Assembly (NCBI GenBank): GCA_018970965.1
Contig: JAGWVG010000065.1
Coordinates: 1 to 8,266, forward strand
Length of the DNA: 8,266 bases
From: Alphaproteobacteria bacterium
GTDB taxonomy: Bacteria > Pseudomonadota > Alphaproteobacteria > Sphingomonadales > Sphingomonadaceae
Direction: 5' to 3'
The notes beneath the pieces are model-generated. The model searched no databases. It was not told the DNA's origin and saw nothing but the letters and a program-made list of their open reading frames with translations. This document shows positions 1 through 6,910 of this stretch, piece by piece. Numbering within the stretch: position 1 is the first letter of the stretch; every line of letters starts with the position of its first letter. The position numbers and the translations under genes are program-made.

Positions 1-698
<698 letters not shown>

Positions 699-1994
699 AT
701 GGCTTTGGCGCCAAATGTCGCGAGCAGCACGGATCCTGTGCCCAATGAACAATCAGGCGGTCACATCGACGCACCCGAATTGCGCCTGTTTGTTATGGCG
801 CTGTTTTTCATTTTCGGCGGAATTACGAGCCTGAATGATGTTATCATCCCCAAGCTGAAAGAACTGTTCACGCTCAATTATATGCAAGCGATGTTGGTGC
901 AGTCTGCCTTCTTCGCCGCCTATTTTGTGATTTCCATTCCGGGCGCCGCCTTGGTCAAGCGCGTGGGGTATATGCGTGGCGCGGTCTTTGGGCTGCTGAC
1001 AATGATGGCGGGCTGTCTGTTGTTCATCCCCGCTTCCAAAAGCGCGACTTTTGAGGTTTTTCTGCTTGCGCTGTTTGTCCTCGCAAGTGGGATTACGATT
1101 GTTCAGGTTGTCTCCAACCCGCTTATTTCGCTTCTTGGTCCGTCGCGCACGGCGCATAGTCGATTGACTTTCGCGCAGGCATTCAACTCGCTCGGTACAA
1201 CGATTTTTCCTTATGTTGGGTCAATCTTGATCCTCGGCAGTCTGGCCACAGTCAGCGCCAGTCAGTTGTCGGGCGCCGCATTGGCAGCGTATCGCGTGGC
1301 CGAAACACAAGCTGTGGTGAATGCCTATTTGGGCCTTGCGGCCGCTCTGCTGGTGGTCGCGGCGGTCGTCTGGTTTAATCGTGGCCGGCTAAAGGGGGAG
1401 CGTCATGATGAGGCTTCCATCCTGAAAAGCTTTGGCCTTTTACGGCAAAAGCGCTTTGGTTTTGGGGCGGCATGCATCTTTCTATATGTTGGCGCAGAAG
1501 TGGCGATTGGCTCGCTTATCGTCAATTATCTGATGCAGGCACATGTGCTTGCCCTGCCTGAGCAAGCGGCAGGCAAGCTTATTCCAATCTATTGGGGCGG
1601 CGCGCTGGTCGGCCGCTTTATTGGTTCGGCTGTTTTGCGGATGGTTAGCCCTGGTAAGGTGCTTGCGGTTTGCGCGGCGGCGGCGATCAGCCTTATCGCC
1701 CTTTCAGCCAACAGCACGGGCGCAATCGCGGCTTATGCCCTGTTGGCTATTGGGCTTGCGAATTCGATCATGTTTCCCACCATCTTCAGCCTTGCCTGCG
1801 AGGGGTTGGGGCCAAAGGCGGCTGCAGGATCGGGCATTATCTGCATTGCGATTGTCGGCGGGGCTGTCATTCCGCCATTGACCGGGCAATTGGCTGATAT
1901 GACCGGCAGCCTGTCTATCGCGCTTGCGCTGCCGGCTATCTGCTATGCGATTATTGCGGGCTTTGGTGTTTTTGCCCGCAAGCCCGCAGCTTAA
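699..1994 (+). CDS. FucP-family sugar:H+ symporter (MFS), probable glucose/galactose/fructose-type
   Basis: Inner-membrane major facilitator of the fucose/glucose/galactose:H+ symporter family, 431 residues, with about 12 hydrophobic segments beginning near residue 30. Family blocks seen: NDVIIPKLKELFTL (46-59) followed by QSAFFAAYFVISIPG (68-82), ASGITIVQVVSNPL (129-142), RLTFAQAFNSLGTTIFP (155-171), and YVGAEVAIGSLIVNYL (263-278) in the second half. Asp47 aligns with FucP Asp46, but the FucP Glu135 position is Gln136, as I recall for the glucose/galactose branch; this argues against fucose as substrate. The ATG at 699 was preferred over an in-frame TTG at 594 because AGAGGGG lies eight bases before it and the upstream residues are not family-like. 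The stop overlaps that of the convergent crotonase gene. A LacI-type site upstream suggests it may import hexose under the same regulator as the sucrose genes; that is inference. Confidence 0.9.
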   Translation: MALAPNVASSTDPVPNEQSGGHIDAPELRLFVMALFFIFGGITSLNDVIIPKLKELFTLNYMQAMLVQSAFFAAYFVISIPGAALVKRVGYMRGAVFGLLTMMAGCLLFIPASKSATFEVFLLALFVLASGITIVQVVSNPLISLLGPSRTAHSRLTFAQAFNSLGTTIFPYVGSILILGSLATVSASQLSGAALAAYRVAETQAVVNAYLGLAAALLVVAAVVWFNRGRLKGERHDEASILKSFGLLRQKRFGFGAACIFLYVGAEVAIGSLIVNYLMQAHVLALPEQAAGKLIPIYWGGALVGRFIGSAVLRMVSPGKVLAVCAAAAISLIALSANSTGAIAAYALLAIGLANSIMFPTIFSLACEGLGPKAAAGSGIICIAIVGGAVIPPLTGQLADMTGSLSIALALPAICYAIIAGFGVFARKPAA

Positions 1995-2800
1995 TCGCGA
2001 ATGTAATTTGGTGCGCGCTTTTCGATAAAGGCGCGCATCCCTTCGGCCACATTGGGGCTGGCACTGGTCATCAATTGGTTGCGGTTTTCAATGGCCATGG
2101 CAGCTTCAAGGCTTGGCGCATCAATGGAGAGCGATAGGCCTTCTTTGGTCATACGCAGCCCCTTGGGGGACGCGGCGAGCATTTCTTGCGCCAAGGCCTC
2201 TGCTGCCATGTCGAGCTGATCTTCGGGCACCACATCTGACACAAGCCCAGTCGCCAGCGCGCGCTGGGCATTTATGAACCGGCCTGTCAGCATCAGTTCT
2301 GCAGCGATGCTGCTGCCCACCGCGCGTGGCAGGAAATAGCTGACACCCATATCACAGGCCGAAAGCCCCAGCTTGATAAAGGCCGCATTCATTCGCGCGC
2401 TTTCAGCTGCAAGTCGGACATCCGATGCCAGCGCAAAGGCAAAGCCGCCGCCGGACGCTGCGCCATGGACTGCGGCAATAATCGGCTGTGGGCAGCGGCG
2501 CATCTTCACATAGACATCGGCGAGATAGCCTTGAAAGCCAAAGCCTCCGCCAAAGGGAATATCGTCGGGTCGGCCGCCTGAAAATTCCTTGATATCCAGC
2601 CCAGCACAAAAGGCGCGGCCTGCACCACGCATCACCACCACGCGGACCTGATTGTCATTATACAGCCGACCAAAATAGTCCGTAAGGTCATGCACCATCT
2701 GAAGCGAAATGGCATTGAGCGCCTCGGGCCTGTTGAGCGTTAGCCAATCAACATCGCCGCGCTTTTCTATGCTGAGGGTCTGATAGGGAGCGCTTGCCAT
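1991..2800 (-). CDS. Crotonase-superfamily protein (enoyl-CoA hydratase/isomerase family), non-canonical active site
   Basis: A 269-residue acyl-CoA-binding crotonase-fold protein, normal length for the family. Seen: the N-terminal LTLNRPEALNAIS (20-32), the first oxyanion-hole segment GRAFCAGLDIKEF (61-73), the second HGAASGGGFAFALASD (112-127), and GLSACDMGVSYFLPRAVG (145-162). The two glutamates used by classical hydratases (rat Glu144 and Glu164) are not at their usual places: the residue two after the GGG triplet is Ala121 rather than Glu, and the usual PE segment reads AAF (139-141). Asp150 is the nearest acidic residue. Water addition of the usual kind is therefore doubtful; an isomerase, a hydrolase or another crotonase reaction is possible. 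The ATG at 2800 has AAGGA eight bases upstream (2809-2813), and the longer open frame before it is not family-like. It diverges from the antiporter and converges with the FucP-type gene. Confidence 0.9.
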   Translation of the reverse strand: MASAPYQTLSIEKRGDVDWLTLNRPEALNAISLQMVHDLTDYFGRLYNDNQVRVVVMRGAGRAFCAGLDIKEFSGGRPDDIPFGGGFGFQGYLADVYVKMRRCPQPIIAAVHGAASGGGFAFALASDVRLAAESARMNAAFIKLGLSACDMGVSYFLPRAVGSSIAAELMLTGRFINAQRALATGLVSDVVPEDQLDMAAEALAQEMLAASPKGLRMTKEGLSLSIDAPSLEAAMAIENRNQLMTSASPNVAEGMRAFIEKRAPNYIRD

Positions 2801-2845
2801 CGCCAAAATCCTTGCTGCCTTTTTCGTTGTTTTGCTGAGCCATCG

Positions 2846-2860
2846 GCGCTTGGCAAGCGC
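2846..2860. repeat. Perfect 15-base inverted repeat in divergent spacer
   Basis: GCGCTTG and CAAGCGC are exact reverse complements around a single central G at 2853. The arms are too close to make a normal hairpin, so a dimeric regulator's binding site is a better reading than a terminator, though no family consensus is recognised. Confidence 0.45.
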
Positions 2861-2878
2861 AGAGCTCGAAGTCGCAGT

Positions 2879-2892
2879 TGCAATCCATTGCA
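2879..2892. promoter_or_regulatory. LacI-operator-like palindrome upstream of the antiporter
   Basis: TGCAATCCATTGCA has six-base arms (TGCAAT/ATTGCA) that are perfect reverse complements, separated by CC. It matches the LacI-family pattern TGnAAnCGnTTnCA at all fixed bases except the second central base (C in place of G). It differs from the repeated sucrose-locus sequence TGCAATCGATTGTT at three positions, having CC for CG at the centre and CA for TT at the end. It ends 20 bases before the antiporter ATG at 2913. The missing central CG makes binding by the same LacI protein uncertain. Confidence 0.35.
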
Positions 2893-2912
2893 GGCTGGGC
2901 GAGACGCAGCAC

Positions 2913-4163
2913 ATGACAGCCGCACAACTCAGCATCGCCTTCTTTCTGCAAATGGCCATCATCGTTGGCATCAGTCGCGTTGTTGGCGGCATTGCACATC
3001 GCTACTTCGGCCAGCCACAAGTGGTGGGGGAGATGATCGCGGGCGTGATATTAGGCCCAACTTTGTTCGGCGCGCTGATGCCTGAGGCGCAGGCATGGCT
3101 CTTCCCATCAGAGTCGCGCAAGCTGCTTTATGTCGGCGCGCAATTGGGTGTCGGTCTTTATATGTTCCTCGTAGGCTTGGGTTTTGACCGTAACGCTTTT
3201 CGCGCCAATGCGGGGCCAGCGGCCTGGGTGTCGATTGCGGGCATGCTGGTGCCCTTTGGCTGCGCGATGCTTTTGGCCCCCTATTTGATGCAAGTGCCGG
3301 GCCTGTTTCAAGCGCATGTTAGCCAGATGCAGGCGACATTCTTTTTAGGCGCCGCGATTGCAATTACGGCGTTTCCGATGCTGGCACGCATCATTCATGA
3401 GCGCGGGATTAGTGGCTCGCGTCTCGGCACGCTTTCTCTCTCTGCTGGTGCAATTGATGATGTGAGCGCGTGGGTGGTGATCGCCATTGTGCTGGCGACC
3501 CTGGGCGAAGGGCCAATGGTCGCCATCAAAGCCGTGGGCGGAGGATTGGGCTTTGCAGCCTTCATGCTGATACTTGCGCCGCGCCTGCTTGTGCCTTTGG
3601 AGCGTGCTGTTCAAAAGGCTGGCGGCTTGACGGATGGTCTGTTCGCACTGGCGCTCTTTCTGTTTCTGCTCTCCGCATGGGCGATGGATGCGGCAGGCAT
3701 TCACGCTGTATTTGGCGGATTTCTGTTAGGGACGGCTATGCCGCGCGGACAGCTGGTGACAGAGCTTAAGGCCCGGCTAGAGCCGTTCACTGTTGTTTTT
3801 CTATTGCCGATGTTTTTTACTTTCTCAGGCCTCAACACGCAGTTGCTGCTCGTCAATAACTGGGATTTGGCGTTGGTCGCGCTGGTTGTTTTGGTGGTTT
3901 CCATCCTTGCAAAAGGCGGGGCTTGTTATGCCGCTGCTCGTTTTTCCGGGCAGGATCACGCAACGGCCATGGGGATTGGCGCGTTGATGAATGCGCGTGG
4001 TTTGATGGAGTTGATTATCATCAACATCGGGTTGCAACGGGGTATTATTGGGCCTGCCTTATTCGCAATGTTGGTGGTGATGGCCATTATAACCACGTTG
4101 ATGGCTTCGCCCGTTTTTGAAGCAGTCTATGGCAAGGCTGCCCGCGCGCGCGGCGAACTCTAG
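2913..4163 (+). CDS. CPA2-family cation:proton antiporter
   Basis: Inner-membrane monovalent cation/H+ exchanger of the CPA2 (Kef/NapA-like) superfamily, 416 residues, membrane domain only, with no C-terminal TrkA-N (RCK) domain. Seen: GEMIAGVILGPTLFG (39-53) in an early helix, LGVGLYMFLVGLGFD (78-92), AIAITAFPMLARIIHERGI (148-166), SAGAIDDVSAW (177-187) with the paired aspartates 182-183 that bind ion and proton in electrogenic members, and a final MNARGLMELIIINIGLQ (359-375) segment. Lys334 in ILAKGG may be the lysine that salt-bridges the aspartate pair in NapA; that alignment is from memory. The ATG at 2913 fits the usual short N-terminus; an in-frame ATG at 2832 would add 27 polar residues and run through the palindromes upstream. 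The ribosome binding site is weak (GGGCGAG region near 2897-2903). Na+ versus K+ cannot be told from sequence. Its place next to proton-coupled sugar uptake may be chance. Confidence 0.92.
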   Translation: MTAAQLSIAFFLQMAIIVGISRVVGGIAHRYFGQPQVVGEMIAGVILGPTLFGALMPEAQAWLFPSESRKLLYVGAQLGVGLYMFLVGLGFDRNAFRANAGPAAWVSIAGMLVPFGCAMLLAPYLMQVPGLFQAHVSQMQATFFLGAAIAITAFPMLARIIHERGISGSRLGTLSLSAGAIDDVSAWVVIAIVLATLGEGPMVAIKAVGGGLGFAAFMLILAPRLLVPLERAVQKAGGLTDGLFALALFLFLLSAWAMDAAGIHAVFGGFLLGTAMPRGQLVTELKARLEPFTVVFLLPMFFTFSGLNTQLLLVNNWDLALVALVVLVVSILAKGGACYAAARFSGQDHATAMGIGALMNARGLMELIIINIGLQRGIIGPALFAMLVVMAIITTLMASPVFEAVYGKAARARGEL

Positions 4164-4190
4164 CTGGCCCAAAGATTAAATTTTACTCGT

Positions 4191-4206
4191 GACTTTCGAA
4201 GTCTTT
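4191..4206 (+). terminator. Possible weak hairpin after the antiporter gene
   Basis: GACTT (4191-4195) and AAGTC (4199-4203) pair around a TCG loop and are followed by TTT. The five-pair, AT-rich stem is weak for an intrinsic terminator, and the 3' T run overlaps the proposed -35 box of the next promoter, so this may have no function. Confidence 0.25.
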
Positions 4207-4232
4207 GCCAATGCAATCGATTGTTGTATGAC
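4205..4232 (+). promoter_or_regulatory. Candidate sigma-70-type promoter of the sucrose operon
   Basis: TTGCCA (4205-4210, five of six to TTGACA) and TATGAC (4227-4232, four of six to TATAAT) are 16 bases apart. The repeated LacI-type operator fills the spacer and overlaps the first base of the -10 box, an arrangement in which a bound repressor would block RNA polymerase. A second reading, TTGTTG (4221-4226) with CATAAG (4244-4249) at 17 bases, is also possible; in that case the operator overlaps the -35 box. Confidence 0.4.
4211..4227. promoter_or_regulatory. LacI-family operator, copy 1 (upstream of sucrose transporter)
   Basis: ATGCAATCGATTGTTGT, with the perfect ten-base palindrome CAATCGATTG at 4214-4223 centred on CG, the hallmark of LacI/GalR-family operators. 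An identical 17-base copy sits at 5675-5691 before the GH68 gene, while the flanking bases differ, so the repeat is a conserved site and not a duplicated segment. A LacI-family gene lies in the same locus. The start of the controlled gene is 61 bases downstream. Confidence 0.7.
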
Positions 4233-4287
4233 AAAGCAACTGGCATAAGCCAAGAATAACAGCCTGATGAAGGCGGGAGAGAGAGCG

Positions 4288-5646
4288 ATGGCGCAGGCAT
4301 TTTCACAGTCGGTGGCGCAAGACGGCGCATCGACCAGCGGCAAGCCGCGTCTCTCCTTATGGCGCATTTTAGAAATGAATTTGGGCTTTTTGGGCCTGCA
4401 GTTCAGCTTCGGCCTGCAGCAAGGCAATATGTCGCCCATTTATTCGTATCTTGGCGCGCAAGAAGCAGCATTGCCGATCCTCCAACTCGCCGGGCCGATG
4501 ACCGGGCTGCTGGTCCAGCCGATCATCGGGGCGATGAGCGACCGCACCAATTCTCGATGGGGCCGGCGCACCCCCTATTTTGTTTTTGGTGCAATTCTGT
4601 GCGCGCTGGGCCTGTTCTTCATGCCGTGGAGTTCGAGTGTCCTGATGGCCGCAAGCCTGCTTTGGATTTTGGACGCAGGGAACAACATCACGATGGAGCC
4701 CTACCGCGCTTATGTGAGTGATCGGTTGAACCCTGATCAGCACAATGCCGGCTTTCTGACGCAAAGCGCGTTTACCGGACTTGCGCAATGTTTGGCGCTG
4801 GGCACGCCCGCTTTGCTTGTTGGCCTTTTTGGGATCGATAAGGATGCCGTCGATGCACATAACATCCCGGTCACGGTCCATATTGTCTTTACTGTTGGTG
4901 CTGTGCTGTCGCTTTCCACCATTCTCTGGTCGGTGCTGCGGGTGCCAGAGCTTCCGCTAAGCGCAGCGCAAAAGGCAGAGATTGACACCGCTCCGAAAAG
5001 CGTTGCCGCAACTCTGACGGAAATTTGGGAGGCTATTCGCGATATGCCACGGCCCATGCGCAAGCTGGGCGTGATGATGTTGTTTCAATGGTACGCGATG
5101 TTTACCTATTGGACCTATGCCACTTTTTCGATTGCGCGGTCGATTTACAATACCGCAGACCCCGTGTCTGATGGCTTTCGAAGTGCCGTCCTGACCAACG
5201 GAACTTTGGCCGCTGCCTATAATGCTGTGTCTTTCGTTGCGGCGTTGGTCATGATGCGCATCATTCGTCAAAAAGGCCCGCGCCGCGTTCATGCTGTGGC
5301 CTTGCTGGCTGGCGGGGTGGGCATGGTTCTACTGCCGCAAATTGGGAGTCCGATGGGGCTGATTGCGCCTGCCATTGGTATTGGGATTTGCTGGGGCAGC
5401 ATCATGGGCACACCTTATGTCATGCTGGCGCGCTGCATCCCGCCGCATCGGACGGGCGTCTATATGGGCATCTTCAATATGATGATTGTGGTGCCGATGC
5501 TGATTAATGCCGCTACCTTGCCCTTCATGTACAACAGCTTGTTGGGGGGCGATCCGCGCAATGTGCTGATGCTGTCTGGCGTGTTGTTGGTCTGTGCGGC
5601 GATTGCCGTTTTGCGGGTGCGCGATGAAGAATTGGGGCTGGAGTAA
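4288..5646 (+). CDS. SLC45/SUT-like MFS transporter, probable sucrose:H+ symporter
   Basis: Inner-membrane major facilitator of 452 residues in the glycoside/SLC45-SUT type group. The diagnostic loop [17 protein letters not shown] (81-97) corresponds to the GxxxDRxxxxxGRRxPF motif of plant sucrose carriers and their bacterial relatives, and [17 protein letters not shown] (129-145) matches the next conserved helix. The N-terminal block [22 protein letters not shown] (35-56) is typical of proteobacterial members in sucrose and maltose clusters. The substrate is inferred as sucrose because a GH68 enzyme and a fructokinase follow on the same strand; maltose is the main alternative. The ATG at 4288 was chosen over that at 4267 because GGGAGA (4275-4280) lies seven bases before it. 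It is preceded by a candidate promoter with a LacI-type operator. Ninety-eight bases separate it from the GH68 gene. Confidence 0.9.
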   Translation: MAQAFSQSVAQDGASTSGKPRLSLWRILEMNLGFLGLQFSFGLQQGNMSPIYSYLGAQEAALPILQLAGPMTGLLVQPIIGAMSDRTNSRWGRRTPYFVFGAILCALGLFFMPWSSSVLMAASLLWILDAGNNITMEPYRAYVSDRLNPDQHNAGFLTQSAFTGLAQCLALGTPALLVGLFGIDKDAVDAHNIPVTVHIVFTVGAVLSLSTILWSVLRVPELPLSAAQKAEIDTAPKSVAATLTEIWEAIRDMPRPMRKLGVMMLFQWYAMFTYWTYATFSIARSIYNTADPVSDGFRSAVLTNGTLAAAYNAVSFVAALVMMRIIRQKGPRRVHAVALLAGGVGMVLLPQIGSPMGLIAPAIGIGICWGSIMGTPYVMLARCIPPHRTGVYMGIFNMMIVVPMLINAATLPFMYNSLLGGDPRNVLMLSGVLLVCAAIAVLRVRDEELGLE

Positions 5647-5674
5647 GCTTAGGCGCGTTCTGTCTGCAGGATTT

Positions 5675-5691
5675 ATGCAATCGATTGTTGT
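5675..5691. promoter_or_regulatory. LacI-family operator, copy 2 (upstream of GH68 gene)
   Basis: Exact 17-base match to the site at 4211-4227, with the core palindrome CAATCGATTG at 5678-5687. It lies in the 98-base gap between transporter and GH68 gene, 53 bases before the GH68 ATG. No good -35/-10 pair frames it here, so it may control an unseen promoter, act as a roadblock to readthrough, or help repressor looping with copy 1, whose centre is 1464 bases away. Confidence 0.68.
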
Positions 5692-5744
5692 TTTTCGGAA
5701 TGAACTCTTCTAGGCGCGTGCAGGAGCGAAAAAGAGGGGGATTC

Positions 5745-6902
5745 ATGCTAACCGTCACAACCGTGCAGCCGACCTTGTCGACATGGGAGGCGCATCATGT
5801 TGCGGCGATAAGTTCACTTGATGGGCATCGCATTCCACATGTGACTCAAGGGGATTTGGCGCTTGTCATTCCCGACCTTGATTTGTGGGATTTATGGCCT
5901 GTTCAATTGGTGGACGGCAGCACCGCTGATTTTGATGGCTGGTCGCTCTGGATGATTTTGTCTGCCCCCATTCTGCCTGATCCTGATTTGCGGCATCATC
6001 AGGCGCGCATTCGCTTGGCGGCCTATCGTTCGGGCCATTGGCGTGATTGCGGCAATGTTTTGCCCGACCATCTGAATATTGGCAGCCGCGAATGGGCAGG
6101 CACAGCGCTGTTTGATCCCGCAACATTTCAGCTGACATTGTTCTACACGGCCTCGGGCTATCGGGGAGAGGCGACCCCCAGCTTTGCTCAGCGGCTGTGC
6201 CAAACCTCCACCACGTTGCATATGGACGCGGGCATGGCGCAGCTGGGAGATTGGAGCCCAATTGTCGAATCCGTTGTTGCGGATGGCGTGGATTATATCG
6301 TGGTGAACCAGAATGAGGGCATTCCCGGCTTCATCAAAGGCTTTCGCGACCCAGCCCATTTTCGTGACCCCGCAACCGGCGTGGACTATCTGTATTTTAC
6401 CGGATCGCTTAAGCCCGCGACGAGCGATTGGAATGGCGTCATTGGCGTGGCGCGCTCGACGGACGGCGCACACCAGATTTGGGAGTTGTTGTCGCCGGTT
6501 CTCAGCGCGGATGGTTTGAACAATGAGCTGGAACGCCCTGTGATGATCGCGCGGGAGGGGCTCTATTATCTGTTCTGGTCTACGCAACGCAAAGTTTTTG
6601 CGCCGGGCGGGCCGTCGGGGCCAAATGGCCTCTATGGCGTGGTTGGAGAAGGTCCGCTTGGCCCGTTTAGGCCGCTCAATGGCACGGGCCTTGTGGCGGC
6701 CAATCCGGAAGATGCCCCTTACCAAACCTATAGCTGGTGGGTGAGCGCTGATTTGACCGTGCATGGATTTGTTGATCTGATAGACGTGGCATCCGCCAGT
6801 GATGTGGTGGATGATCCAGCGTGGCGCCGTGCCCATTTTGGCGGCGTGCCGGCGCCCATATTTTCCATTCGGCTGGACGGCGACCAGGCCAGTGTGGAAT
6901 GA
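5745..6902 (+). CDS. GH68 family enzyme: probable intracellular beta-fructofuranosidase (levansucrase family)
   Basis: Retaining glycosidase of family GH68 (levansucrase, inulosucrase, beta-fructofuranosidase) acting on sucrose; 385 residues, close in size to the Zymomonas enzymes. The three catalytic motifs are complete: nucleophile Asp49 in WDLWP (48-52), transition-state Asp202 in FRDP (200-203), and acid/base Glu263 in NELERP (260-265). LNGTGLV (311-317) and PYQTYS (325-330) also match the family. Two sugar-pocket positions differ: the usual EWSGSA reads EWAGTA (116-121; Ala118 for Ser), and Gln281 stands where Arg360 of Bacillus SacB or His296 of the Zymomonas enzyme lies, a position linked to polymer formation. 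No signal peptide is present. With a sucrose importer before it and a fructokinase after it, cytoplasmic hydrolysis is the likely role, but Zymomonas GH68 proteins are secreted without a classical signal. The ATG at 5745 follows GAGGGGG (5734-5740); an in-frame TTG upstream starts inside the operator. Confidence 0.93.
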   Translation: MLTVTTVQPTLSTWEAHHVAAISSLDGHRIPHVTQGDLALVIPDLDLWDLWPVQLVDGSTADFDGWSLWMILSAPILPDPDLRHHQARIRLAAYRSGHWRDCGNVLPDHLNIGSREWAGTALFDPATFQLTLFYTASGYRGEATPSFAQRLCQTSTTLHMDAGMAQLGDWSPIVESVVADGVDYIVVNQNEGIPGFIKGFRDPAHFRDPATGVDYLYFTGSLKPATSDWNGVIGVARSTDGAHQIWELLSPVLSADGLNNELERPVMIAREGLYYLFWSTQRKVFAPGGPSGPNGLYGVVGEGPLGPFRPLNGTGLVAANPEDAPYQTYSWWVSADLTVHGFVDLIDVASASDVVDDPAWRRAHFGGVPAPIFSIRLDGDQASVE

Positions 6903-6910
6903 TCCCAGCA

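Larger units (their letters stand above)
2801..2912. promoter_or_regulatory. Divergent promoter region between crotonase and antiporter genes
   Basis: A 112-base spacer between divergent starts. It contains a perfect 15-base inverted repeat, GCGCTTG-G-CAAGCGC (2846-2860), and a LacI-operator-like palindrome (2879-2892, listed separately). The leftward ribosome binding site AAGGA is at 2809-2813. I could not identify convincing -35/-10 pairs in either direction. Confidence 0.5.

Noticed and set aside
2012..2037. Inverted repeat TGCGCGC ... GCGCGCA with a 12-base loop just past the convergent stop codons, as a terminator
   Set aside because: It lies inside the crotonase coding sequence, has a long loop and no T run on either side; low-complexity GC alternation makes such pairing likely by chance.
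4393..4419. Direct repeat GGCCTGCAG spaced 18 bases apart
   Set aside because: It encodes two Gly-Leu-Gln triplets in the first helix of the sucrose transporter and is explained by coding.
5685..5744. Longer N-terminus for the GH68 protein from a TTG at 5685 or an ATG at 5700
   Set aside because: The added residues are basic and unlike GH68 proteins, the TTG is inside the operator, and a strong ribosome binding site precedes 5745.
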